From IMCC26077 sp964418325 (GTDB lineage: Bacteria > Actinomycetota > Actinomycetes > Nanopelagicales > Nanopelagicaceae): a DNA stretch of 64,000 nt. Shown in pieces: positions 41,243-49,318 of this stretch. Both the position numbers and the translations under genes were made by a program. The DNA is taken from assembly GCA_964418325.1 (NCBI GenBank), contig CAYQLC010000006.1, forward strand, positions 1-64,000, given 5' to 3'. The notes below the pieces were generated by a model. The model made no database searches and was not told the origin of the DNA. It saw nothing but the letters and a program-made list of their open reading frames with translations. Every line of letters starts with the position of its first letter. The first letter of the stretch is position 1.

Positions 41243-42574
41243 TTAGAGATTTTCTGCCACATCAAGTGGGCCAAATTTCCGCACCTGATCAAGGAAACCT
41301 CCGATTACCGTCCAGTCCTGCTCATTGATTGGAGCCTGCAAACCCGGGGTCTGCATTACCTGGCGCACTGCGCGCATCGAATCCTCCTCTCGTGCCCGAT
41401 CTAAAAGCTCCTCTGCGAGCGGATCTGTAACAGCTAAACCACTTTGCAAGAATCCAATCCAGAGCGAGATGGCAAAGGCAATTCGCTCCCGAGATTGCCC
41501 GGCATGATGAAGAGCGTTCATTGCATGAAAGAGTCGTTGTGGCAACTTTGCCGATCCATCCATGGCTATTTGAGCGCTTCGATGAGCAACTGCGCTATTT
41601 CCTATCCGCGCTCGTGCTTTTACCGAATATTCAGCAACATCAACGGAGTCTGGTGCTACAAACGAGTCTGCTAATTGCTCTTGGAGTCGAGCGATAAATC
41701 CATTCCACTTCGGCAACTGCATTGCTTGATAGACATACTCGATACCCGACAATTGACTGAAATATGCCGTAGTCGAATGGGCGCCATTAAAGAGGCGTAA
41801 TTTCAATCTTTCGAAGTTCTCGACTTCTGTGGAGATCTCCACACCGAATGTTTTCAAATCATAGTTGCTTTGGTGGGGCTCAACTACCCATTGTTTAAAT
41901 GGCTCGGTCGAAATCAACGATGAATCTCGATATCCGAAATCTCGCTCGAAATCTTCAATTGCGTTTGTAGTAATTGCAGGAACAATTCGATCCACCATTG
42001 AGTTCGGCATTGCTATTTCTTCTAACCAAAGTTGAAAATTAGAATCCAACGCGCGCATCCTTGCCGAATCTAGTAAGGCTTTTCGAAGGCAATCTCCATT
42101 AGCTGGCAAGTTATCGCACGAGATGATTGTCGGCGCTGCACGCCCGGAATTGAATCTCATCTGTAGCATGTCAAGTAATCGGTTTGGCATTGACTCTGGT
42201 TCTATTCCAGCGCGATATGCCTTCTCGGTGACTGTGATTGTTATGAGCTTTAGCGCTGTTGAGGCGATAGCTGCTCTTAGTGCAGAATTATCAATATCAA
42301 AGAGGGCGCCGTCGAAAATAGAACTAATGACTGTCGGGTCTTGAGTATCGTCCTGGCGCGCATTGACCGTATACAGAAAATCTTGGCTTCGGAGCGCATC
42401 TGTGACTGCCCGGCTGCGCGGTGAAATACCGAATACCCCCCACTCGCCCAAATCGTTGCGTAGTGCGTGATCAAAGTAGGTTGCTTGATGGCCGCGATGA
42501 AAAGCGCCTAGGCCGAAATGGATTACTCCAATACTCCTTCCCTGCCTTGGATAAGCAGGTCTGAGCAAATTCAT
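41243..42574 (-). CDS. Mannitol dehydrogenase-family uronate reductase (fructuronate or tagaturonate reductase)
   Basis: A 443-residue NAD-dependent polyol/uronate dehydrogenase. The N-terminus carries the nucleotide motif HFGLGAFHRGHQATYFD and the active-site Lys-containing region appears around LRLFNGAHSTTAYF, with VEPHQSNYD upstream. It resembles UxuB-type fructuronate reductases. Beside an altronate-dehydratase-like enzyme, tagaturonate reduction to altronate would complete the galacturonate route; fructuronate reduction to mannonate would need UxuA, which is not seen. It overlaps uxaC by four bases and converges on uxaA with 3 nt between stops. Confidence 0.85.
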   Translation of the reverse strand: MNLLRPAYPRQGRSIGVIHFGLGAFHRGHQATYFDHALRNDLGEWGVFGISPRSRAVTDALRSQDFLYTVNARQDDTQDPTVISSIFDGALFDIDNSALRAAIASTALKLITITVTEKAYRAGIEPESMPNRLLDMLQMRFNSGRAAPTIISCDNLPANGDCLRKALLDSARMRALDSNFQLWLEEIAMPNSMVDRIVPAITTNAIEDFERDFGYRDSSLISTEPFKQWVVEPHQSNYDLKTFGVEISTEVENFERLKLRLFNGAHSTTAYFSQLSGIEYVYQAMQLPKWNGFIARLQEQLADSFVAPDSVDVAEYSVKARARIGNSAVAHRSAQIAMDGSAKLPQRLFHAMNALHHAGQSRERIAFAISLWIGFLQSGLAVTDPLAEELLDRAREEDSMRAVRQVMQTPGLQAPINEQDWTVIGGFLDQVRKFGPLDVAENL

Positions 42575-43980
42575 AGCCGAAAGAACTCCTTCGACAGGCG
42601 ATAAGCAATCTGCTCACCAATGCGAAAAGCATCTTCCTCACTGACTCGATGGGCAAGCACTAAATCTGCAAGATAGCCCGCTTCAAATCTTCGCGCTACG
42701 TCATGACGGACTGGAATTGAGAGAAAGGCTCGTGTGTCATCGATAAAACCAAGGGTGTTGAGATAGCCGGCGCTCTCGATGGTCGCATCCCGCCATCGTC
42801 GCATTCCGTTCAGACTGTCGTGGAACCACCAAGGTGGCCCAAGTTTCACAGATGGATAGGCGCCCGCTATCGGAGCTAACTCGCGAGCATAGGTGGATTC
42901 ATCAAGTGTGAAGAGGGCCAAACGAAATTCTTTCGAGAACCCAAAGCGATTGAGAAGCGGCTTGAGGGCGTTGGTAAATTCAGTACGTACCGGAATATCA
43001 AAACCGCGATCCGGACCATAATTATCGTAAATTTTCTGGGAATGATTTCTTGAGGAGCCTGGGTGCAGTTGCATCACCAGTCCGTCATCAGCCGACATCT
43101 GGGCATGCTCCATAAGCATCACCGCTCGGAAGGTTTCCGCATTGAGCGCAGTCATACCCCCTGCCCGTAATTGAGCGAAGAGCAATTCTTTCTCTCTTTC
43201 ATCAAGTTCCACCGTAAGGGCGGTAGGAACTCCATGGTCCGTTGCTTTCGCGCCATGTGCAATAAATCGATCTCGAGCAGCGCGTACGGCCTCTCGAAAA
43301 GAGGAAAAAGTAGAGATACCAATACCAGTTAATCGCTCGAGTTTTTCTAGTGAACGTTGCCAATCCTTACGCTCGGGGTCGCTGACATCGTCTGGTCGGA
43401 AGGTAGGAATCACTCGAGATTTGAGCGAACTTTTCTGCAAAGCATAGTGATGCTCCAACGAATCACTCGTGCCATCGGTAGTGGCGAGGAGTTCGATATG
43501 AAATTTTTCGAATAAAGTTTGCGGGAGGAAATCTTTATCATTTAGTTGCTCAGAAATCTCACCATAGATCGCCATGGCCGTTACTTTGTTAAAGGGTCGA
43601 TGGATATCGAAAATCTCCCCCAGAATCTCTTCGAACCAGATTCGCGAGGGAGTACCAGCAAAGGCAACCCAATGTTCAGCCAGGATCTGCCAAACCTGCT
43701 CAGGCGGAATACCTTTTTGGATTCCATCAGGACTTCGTGGAATATCCAACTGCTCATATGAAATTCCCAAACTTGCCAACATTCGCGTGATGTAGTGATC
43801 CGGGGTGATTAATAACGCAACTGGATCGGGAAATGGTTTGTTCTCTGAAAGCAAGGCAGGATCGACGTGTCCGTGGGGTGAGATGATGGGAAAGGCCCTC
43901 ATCTTTTGATAGATCTCACGCGCTAGGGGAAGTGCAGCGGCGCTGCATCCGAAATGCCGATCGGGGTGAAGACTAGACAT
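42571..43980 (-). CDS. uxaC: Uronate isomerase
   Basis: Converts glucuronate to fructuronate and galacturonate to tagaturonate, the entry step of hexuronate breakdown. The 469-residue protein has the metal-site motif ISPHGHVDPALL near the N-terminus, LATTDGTSDSLEHH, and MQLHPGSSRNHS and LDESTYARELAPIAGAYP in the C-terminal half. The frame extends to 44154, but ATG 43980 gives the normal family length and lies in an 8-bp overlap with the esterase gene. Confidence 0.94.
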   Translation of the reverse strand: MSSLHPDRHFGCSAAALPLAREIYQKMRAFPIISPHGHVDPALLSENKPFPDPVALLITPDHYITRMLASLGISYEQLDIPRSPDGIQKGIPPEQVWQILAEHWVAFAGTPSRIWFEEILGEIFDIHRPFNKVTAMAIYGEISEQLNDKDFLPQTLFEKFHIELLATTDGTSDSLEHHYALQKSSLKSRVIPTFRPDDVSDPERKDWQRSLEKLERLTGIGISTFSSFREAVRAARDRFIAHGAKATDHGVPTALTVELDEREKELLFAQLRAGGMTALNAETFRAVMLMEHAQMSADDGLVMQLHPGSSRNHSQKIYDNYGPDRGFDIPVRTEFTNALKPLLNRFGFSKEFRLALFTLDESTYARELAPIAGAYPSVKLGPPWWFHDSLNGMRRWRDATIESAGYLNTLGFIDDTRAFLSIPVRHDVARRFEAGYLADLVLAHRVSEEDAFRIGEQIAYRLSKEFFRL

Positions 43981-45034
43981 GAGATTGCAGCCAATCGAAT
44001 GCTTGCTCTTGCATCTCCACAGTAAAGGAGTGTTGGACTGGATAGAACTCGCCTTTGTATCTTCCCGTCCCGGCATCGTGAGTAACCAACATCTGATGAG
44101 CATCATCCATTCCAGTTTTGGTGAATAGTTGATCGTTCCCACAGAACTGAACAAAAAGCGGGGTATCAGAGATCATCGCAACCTCTGGCCATTCGCCGGC
44201 ACTAGCCAGATTAAATGGAAAGAACATCCATGAGTGTGGTGCAATGTGTTCGTGAAGCATTGATGCATAAGTTGCCATCGCGCCCGTTGATACCACTGCG
44301 CGCAATTCCGGATTGGTTGCATGAAGAACAAGTGCTCGACATCCTCCGCCTGATAATCCAATAGCCGATATCGGCCCAGCGATTTCAGGTAACTGTTTTG
44401 CCACTTCGAGCGCAACTCGATCATCATGATTGAGAATTCCAGCCATAGTTGCGCCATAGAGACTTAAATATTTATTGAGAGATAGCGATTCAAACATCAC
44501 TGAGAGATTCTCGAAATCCTTGTCGCTGGCAGATCCGTGAATCTCTTTAATCCGAGGAGGCAACTCCTCTATTCCGAATCCTCGCGAACCCCACGGGAAG
44601 CAGTCATGTACAAGGACAGCAAAACCTCGCTTAGCTAACTCATTGGCCGGCGCCCGATCTCCATAGTGATCGCGACGAACCCAAGCAGCGCGTTCTGGTA
44701 GTTGAGTGGCAGAGTGTTGAGCGACTTTCTCTTTGCCGAATTCTTTAAGGTCATCATGGCTGTGGAGATAGAGAACGCCGGGCAACGGGCCACCAGCGTC
44801 AACCGGAGTAAGTAGTAGCGCTTGGGTATTTCTACCCCAACCAACGTTCCATGAAATCGACGAGATCTGTACTCCTTCGAATTCCCAGACATCACCTCTG
44901 GTGATTTCAATTGTCGGTGGAATTGGCGGAACTTTTCCCAGCGCAGAGATCAGTTTTTCTCGAGTGAGGGGCGCGTGCGGGTGGGCTCCAAAGGCGAGTG
45001 TGCTTGCCAACTCTTCGAGCGGGTGGGAGGCCAT
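43973..45034 (-). CDS. Alpha/beta-hydrolase, acetyl xylan esterase-like
   Basis: A 353-residue hydrolase without a signal peptide, so cytoplasmic. The nucleophile elbow is GLSGGGCRA, with Asp in CGNDQLF and His in YPVQHSFTVEMQEQAF as likely triad partners; LPGVLYLHSHDD starts the core sheet. It is the first gene of the esterase-uxaC-reductase operon, so it may remove acetyl or alkyl groups from imported uronate oligomers or esters. This is inference. It has a leaderless promoter (TAGGCT). Confidence 0.82.
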   Translation of the reverse strand: MASHPLEELASTLAFGAHPHAPLTREKLISALGKVPPIPPTIEITRGDVWEFEGVQISSISWNVGWGRNTQALLLTPVDAGGPLPGVLYLHSHDDLKEFGKEKVAQHSATQLPERAAWVRRDHYGDRAPANELAKRGFAVLVHDCFPWGSRGFGIEELPPRIKEIHGSASDKDFENLSVMFESLSLNKYLSLYGATMAGILNHDDRVALEVAKQLPEIAGPISAIGLSGGGCRALVLHATNPELRAVVSTGAMATYASMLHEHIAPHSWMFFPFNLASAGEWPEVAMISDTPLFVQFCGNDQLFTKTGMDDAHQMLVTHDAGTGRYKGEFYPVQHSFTVEMQEQAFDWLQSHV

Positions 45035-45040
45035 AGTTTT

Positions 45041-45046
45041 AGCCTA
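45041..45046 (-). promoter_or_regulatory. -10 element for leaderless esterase-uxaC operon transcript
   Basis: TAGGCT (minus strand) lies 6 nt before the ATG at 45034. Confidence 0.5.
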
Positions 45047-45068
45047 ACCGGGGCGGTTTGAGTTGTAG

Positions 45069-45085
45069 TTGCAAATGATTTGCAA
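45069..45085 (+). promoter_or_regulatory. Nur/Zur-type operator upstream of cbiM
   Basis: TTGCAAATGATTTGCAA is a perfect 17-bp palindrome ending 12 nt before the cbiM ATG. It equals the Streptomyces nickel regulator consensus TTGCAA-N5-TTGCAA as I recall it, and its AAATGATTT core resembles Zur boxes. A Fur-family repressor bound here would cover the cbiM ribosome-site region and the -35 area of the divergent esterase gene. Confidence 0.65.
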
Positions 45086-45097
45086 TAAGGTTCTCCT

Positions 45098-45760
45098 ATG
45101 CATATCCCTGACGGATTCATCAATATCCCGACCGCATCAGCCACTGCGGCCCTGGCTGTAGGCGGCCTCGGCTACTCGGTCAAGGCGGCCAAGGAGAAGC
45201 TCGATGAAAAGGCTGCCCCACTGGTCGGACTGGTCGCCGTCTTTATCTTTGCAGGGCAGATGATTAACTTCCCCGTTGCTGCGGGAACCTCAGGACACCT
45301 CTTGGGCGGAGCGCTCGCTGCGGTATTAGTTGGACCTCACGCAGCCTCGCTAGCGCTCACAGTAGTTCTTGCTATCCAGGCGCTGCTCTTTGCCGACGGA
45401 GGATTAACAGCCCTTGGTTTGAATGTTTTTAATATGTCCATCATTGGGGTCTGGGGTGGTTATGGCGCCTTTCTACTCATTCGCAAACTATTTGGCTACA
45501 CGCGCAGATCAGTTCTCATTGGCTCTGCTATCGGGGCATTCGTCTCGGTTCCACTGGCAGCGACTTTCTTCAGTATTCAATATGCAATCGGTGGCGAAGG
45601 AACTTTCGCTGCCTCAACAGTCTTCACTGCGATGTTTAGCACCCACGTCGTGATTGGTATTGGAGAGGCTGTAATCACGACCCTGACCGTTGGTGCAATC
45701 TTGAAAACTCGACCAGACCTTGTCTTTGGAATGGTAAAAGTGGCAAAGGTGCGGGCATGA
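45098..45760 (+). CDS. cbiM: Nickel/cobalt ECF importer, CbiM/NikM substrate-binding subunit
   Basis: Membrane S component that binds Ni2+ or Co2+. The 220-residue protein begins MHIPDGFIN; the free N-terminus and His2 form the metal site in this family, so this start is secure. AGQMINFPVAAGTSGHLLGG and GLNVFNMSIIGVWGGY are further family blocks. The operon is not behind a B12 riboswitch, whereas cobalt importers commonly are, and the upstream Nur-like site favours nickel. Overlaps cbiN by four bases. Confidence 0.93.
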   Translation: MHIPDGFINIPTASATAALAVGGLGYSVKAAKEKLDEKAAPLVGLVAVFIFAGQMINFPVAAGTSGHLLGGALAAVLVGPHAASLALTVVLAIQALLFADGGLTALGLNVFNMSIIGVWGGYGAFLLIRKLFGYTRRSVLIGSAIGAFVSVPLAATFFSIQYAIGGEGTFAASTVFTAMFSTHVVIGIGEAVITTLTVGAILKTRPDLVFGMVKVAKVRA

Positions 45761-46050
45761 AAAATAAACGCTTTTACCTCATCGGCTTGGCAATCTCTCT
45801 GGTGATTGCAGGGTTTCTCTCATTCTATGCATCCTCCCATCCCGACGGCCTCGAGAAGGTGGCGATAGATCTTGGTTTTATCGACACCGCGAAAGACTCT
45901 GCAGTTGCTGACTCAGCTCTTGCCGACTACGGGGTTGCTGGTCTAGAAAACGAAAGGCTCTCCGTGGGAGTCGCGGGAGTAATCGGTGTAATTGCCACGG
46001 GTCTTGTTATGTACCTAATCATGCGCTTAATCGGAAAAAAGCGAAATTAA
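45757..46050 (+). CDS. cbiN: Nickel/cobalt ECF importer, CbiN/PDGLE subunit
   Basis: A 97-residue protein with an N-terminal and a C-terminal membrane helix (about 7-25 and 71-90) and the PDGLE motif in SSHPDGLEKVAIDLGF. CbiN-type subunits work with CbiM in metal loading. It overlaps cbiM by four bases (ATGA) and is followed by an assembly gap and cbiQ. Confidence 0.88.
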   Translation: MKNKRFYLIGLAISLVIAGFLSFYASSHPDGLEKVAIDLGFIDTAKDSAVADSALADYGVAGLENERLSVGVAGVIGVIATGLVMYLIMRLIGKKRN

Positions 46051-46074
46051 CGAACAGGCCACGCTCGACGCTCA

Positions 46075-46174
46075 NNNNNNNNNNNNNNNNNNNNNNNNNN
46101 NNNNNNNNNNNNNNNNNNNNNNNNNNNNNNNNNNNNNNNNNNNNNNNNNNNNNNNNNNNNNNNNNNNNNNNNNN
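46075..46174. other. Assembly gap (100 N) at the cbiQ start
   Basis: Placeholder gap 24 nt after the cbiN stop. It hides the cbiQ start codon and first residues. The sequence emerging from the gap codes for a His-rich repeat, which may be why assembly failed. Confidence 0.99.
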
Positions 46175-46955
46175 ACACGGGCATACACACGGACACAGCG
46201 TCGGCGAACGTCTATATATTCACCGCCACTCACCTATTCATGAGCTGCCTGGCCATATCAAGCTCGTAGCATTCTTCACTTTCATTGTGATTGCGGTACT
46301 CACGCCCATTCGGCAGTGGCAATCTTTTCTTGGATACTTTCTTATCATCTTCTTAGCCCTGGGTATTTCGAAACTGCCACCACTCACCTTGGCAAAACGA
46401 GCCACTATCGAGTTTCCTTTCATAATTTTTGCCCTTCTCATGCCATTCACCGCAGGTGGTGAAATGTTTGACGTTGGCCCATTAAGTCTCTCCCGTGAAG
46501 GAAGTATCGCCGGACTTAACCTCGTGACTAAAGCAACGCTTGGAGTTTTCTGTTCGATGATTCTTGCTGGATCGACTACCGCACACTCGCTCCTAGCGGG
46601 ATTCGTGCGAATAAAGACTCCCTCACTCTTCGTACAAATCGCCGCATTTATGATTCGTTATCTCAACGTCATTAATGATCAAATGTCGCGCATGAAAGTT
46701 GCTCGAGAATCTCGAGGTTTCCAAGCACAGGGCGTTCGTAGTTGGCCAATCTTCACATCGACTCTGGGCGCCTTGTTCATTCGCTCTTACGAACGTGGTG
46801 AGCGAGTGCATCTAGCGATGCTTGCTCGCGGTTATGCCGGAACTCTCTCATCACTTTCAGTGGAGAATGTTCAAGCCAGACACTGGCGCTTGGGGCTGAG
46901 CTTCCCTTTGCTGGCGATAATCTCTTTTGTAATCGGTAGAGTGTTCTTCTCATGA
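46175..46955 (+). CDS. cbiQ: Nickel/cobalt ECF importer, transmembrane subunit CbiQ (5' end in gap)
   Basis: EcfT-type scaffold of the metal importer. The open frame continues upstream of the first ATG (46287) into the gap and reads HGHTHGHS, GERLYIHRHSPIHELPGH, then the first helix; the block around SPIHELPGHIKL is the usual CbiQ N-terminus, so the true start lies in the gap. Eight His fall within the first 27 visible residues, suggesting a metal-binding tail. The cytoplasmic motifs are VARESRGFQ and LAMLARGYAG. Overlaps cbiO by four bases. Confidence 0.9.
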
Positions 46956-47695
46956 GTCCACAACCCAGCGTCCAAGTAACGGCGCTTCATTATGCCTATC
47001 CCGATGGAAACCAAGCGTTAAATGGAGTGGATCTCACCATCGAAAAAGGAGAGCGCGTAGCGCTCCTTGGTCCTAATGGAGCTGGCAAAACTACGTTAGT
47101 GATGCATCTGAATGGGATTCTTTCGCCCACTTCAGGGTCAATCTCCATCTCTGAATTTACGTTAGATAGCGAGAATAAAGAGGTCACCAAAAAAGTCCGC
47201 GAGAAAGTGGGAATCGTCTTTCAAGATCCCGATGACCAGCTCTTCATGCCCACCGTCTTCGAGGATGTGGCTTTCGGGCCAACCAACATGGGGTTGAGCA
47301 AGGAAGAGATCGAGAGTCGGAGCGTTAAAGCACTAGAGATGGTCGGAATGTTGGCGCTCAGAGAGCGGGCGCCACACCATTTATCTTTTGGTCAGCGACG
47401 ACGGGTAGCGGTAGCAACCGTGCTTGCCATGGAGCCAGAAATCCTGATTCTTGATGAACCTTCGTCAAACCTTGACCCTGCATCTCGAAGAGAGTTATCA
47501 GAAATTCTCCTCAGCCTTGATGTCACGATTCTGATGGTGACTCATGATCTCCCCTATGCATTTGAGATCTGCCAGCGCTCTCTTATTCTCAACCAAGGCG
47601 AAATTGTCGCCGATGATCAGACGGTGAATATCCTGCGCAACGAGAAACTTCTGCTTGCCAATCGTTTAGAGCTACCTAAAGGGTTTGCGATTTAA
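46952..47695 (+). CDS. cbiO: Nickel/cobalt ECF importer, ATP-binding subunit CbiO
   Basis: A 247-residue ATPase. Walker A GPNGAGKTTLVMHLNG, Q-loop VFQDPDDQLF typical of ECF ATPases, signature LSFGQRRRVAVA, Walker B ILILDEPSSNLD and His in VTHDLPY. Only one ATPase gene is present, so it should work as a homodimer, in contrast with the fused ATPase of the B12 importer. It ends 7 nt from the convergent SDR gene. Confidence 0.94.
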   Translation: MSPQPSVQVTALHYAYPDGNQALNGVDLTIEKGERVALLGPNGAGKTTLVMHLNGILSPTSGSISISEFTLDSENKEVTKKVREKVGIVFQDPDDQLFMPTVFEDVAFGPTNMGLSKEEIESRSVKALEMVGMLALRERAPHHLSFGQRRRVAVATVLAMEPEILILDEPSSNLDPASRRELSEILLSLDVTILMVTHDLPYAFEICQRSLILNQGEIVADDQTVNILRNEKLLLANRLELPKGFAI

Positions 47696-47702
47696 GAGAC
47701 CT

Positions 47703-48539
47703 TTAATCAAGAAAGAAGTCGAGTAGGAAATCTTTCGTCCCTGGCACTACCGCATATTTGTCAAGATCAGTCACGCCGACGCTAGCGAGAACTTCGTCAT
47801 CAACGAGGAATTCACCGGTTTGGTCCTTGTTTGTGAGAATTACGTGTGCAGCGTCAGCGAGGATCTCTGGCTTACGGCAAGCCGCGGTATCGATGCCAGG
47901 AATCATCTGGAGGGCAGCGGTATCTATGGCTGTTCGTGGCCACAATGCATTGACCTTGATTCCATCTCGTTTTAATTCATCAGCAAGGCCTAGGACACAC
48001 ATACTCATTCCGTATTTGGCCATGGTGTAGGCAAGATGGTCCTTAAACCACTTTGATTTCATCGAAAGCGGCGGTGACATCATCAAGATATGAGGATTTC
48101 TGCCCGCAGTTGCTGATTCTTTGAGCGCAGGGATTGCCGCTTGAGATGTTAAGAAGGTTGCGCGAACATTGACTGAGAACATGAGATCAAATCTCTTCGC
48201 TGGCGTTTGAAGCGTGGGCGTGAGATTGATGGCGGAGGCATTATTAATAAGAATGTCTAACCCGCCAAACTCTTCGACCGCTTTTGTGACGGCGCTTGAA
48301 ATCTGATTCTCATCCCGTAAATCACATTGGATGGGTAGCGCCCTGCCACCTGCCGCTTCAATCTCTTCGGCTGCGGTGAAGATCGTTCCTGGAAGTTTTG
48401 GGTGAGGGTCAGTTGTTTTAGCAGCAATCGCCACCATTGCTCCATCAGCAGCAGCACGCTTGGCGATGGCCAAGCCAATGCCCCGAGATGCCCCAGTAAT
48501 AAAAATCTTCTTACCTGCAAGCGTTGCTTCAGTGGACAT
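47703..48539 (-). CDS. Short-chain dehydrogenase (HSDL2-like SDR)
   Basis: A 278-residue NAD(P)-dependent oxidoreductase. Cofactor motif TGASRGIGLAIAKRAA, structural NNAS in ILINNASAI, catalytic Ser in MMSPPLS and Tyr/Lys in YTMAKYGMS. The long NPHILMMSPPLSMKSKWF segment and MIPGID are typical of the hydroxysteroid-dehydrogenase-like 2 subgroup. It follows the enoyl-CoA hydratase gene by 9 nt, so the two are likely co-transcribed and may act in fatty-acid or related acyl metabolism. Confidence 0.87.
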   Translation of the reverse strand: MSTEATLAGKKIFITGASRGIGLAIAKRAAADGAMVAIAAKTTDPHPKLPGTIFTAAEEIEAAGGRALPIQCDLRDENQISSAVTKAVEEFGGLDILINNASAINLTPTLQTPAKRFDLMFSVNVRATFLTSQAAIPALKESATAGRNPHILMMSPPLSMKSKWFKDHLAYTMAKYGMSMCVLGLADELKRDGIKVNALWPRTAIDTAALQMIPGIDTAACRKPEILADAAHVILTNKDQTGEFLVDDEVLASVGVTDLDKYAVVPGTKDFLLDFFLD

Positions 48540-48548
48540 CTCCAGAAC

Positions 48549-49304
48549 CTACTTTCCTTTTCGCATCAAGAAATTCATAAACGCCTGTCGAGTCTCGTCG
48601 CTGCCAAGGGCTTCTGTAAAGAGCCTTGCCTCTTCAGACATTACGGCGGTCAACTGCGCTTTATGCGCCTCTCGCAATAAACGCTTAGTTTCACGAATCG
48701 CAGTCCTAGGTTGATCAGCTAGATGCTTGGCTCGCTCACCTGCACGAACTGCAACCTCTTCCTCTTCGACCACCTCGTTGATGAAGCCAGCTTCATATCC
48801 ACGTTGCGCTGAAAAGACTTCACCCAACATGAACATCTCAGCGGCGCGGTGATGGCCGGCAATCAATGGCAACAAGTAAGAGGAACCCGCCTCTGGCACC
48901 AGACCAAGATTCACAAACGGCATCGAGAGCCTGGTGTTCTTACTGGCAATCACATAGTCGCAATGAAATAGCATCGTGACTCCAACGCCCACTGCTCGCC
49001 CACTGATAGCAGCCACTAGTGGCTTAGAAAAATCGCGGAGCGCAGTGAGGAAATGCCAAACTGGAGAGTCATCTCCAGTTGGTGGATGCTCGAGGAAATC
49101 ATTGACATCGTTACCGGAGGTGAAGTCCTCCCCCTCGCCGTATATCAGGACGCTGCCAATCTCTTCGTCGCCGTTAGCGCCATTGATTTCTCGTGCAAGA
49201 GTTGCGTACATTTCACGGGTAATCGCATTGAGCTTGCTCGGACGATTAAGTCCAAGCGCTAAGACTCCTTGATCCTTCGAGATGGAAATATCGGTAGTCG
49301 ACAT
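48549..49304 (-). CDS. Enoyl-CoA hydratase/isomerase-family protein
   Basis: A 251-residue crotonase-fold protein. The oxyanion-hole regions appear in GEGEDFTSGNDVNDFL and AISGRAVGVGVTMLFHCD, and LVPEAGSSYLLP fits the family third motif, where a Glu is kept in PEAG. A GAGAGAG ribosome site precedes the ATG and the gene lies 14 nt after ino1. The acyl-CoA substrate cannot be told. Unusually placed in an ino1 operon. Confidence 0.87.
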   Translation of the reverse strand: MSTTDISISKDQGVLALGLNRPSKLNAITREMYATLAREINGANGDEEIGSVLIYGEGEDFTSGNDVNDFLEHPPTGDDSPVWHFLTALRDFSKPLVAAISGRAVGVGVTMLFHCDYVIASKNTRLSMPFVNLGLVPEAGSSYLLPLIAGHHRAAEMFMLGEVFSAQRGYEAGFINEVVEEEEVAVRAGERAKHLADQPRTAIRETKRLLREAHKAQLTAVMSEEARLFTEALGSDETRQAFMNFLMRKGK

Positions 49305-49318
49305 CTGTGCTCTCTCGC

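Noticed and set aside
43981..44154. Longer UxaC start at 44154
   Set aside because: The extra 58 residues lie inside the esterase coding region and are unlike the family; ATG 43980 gives the normal length.
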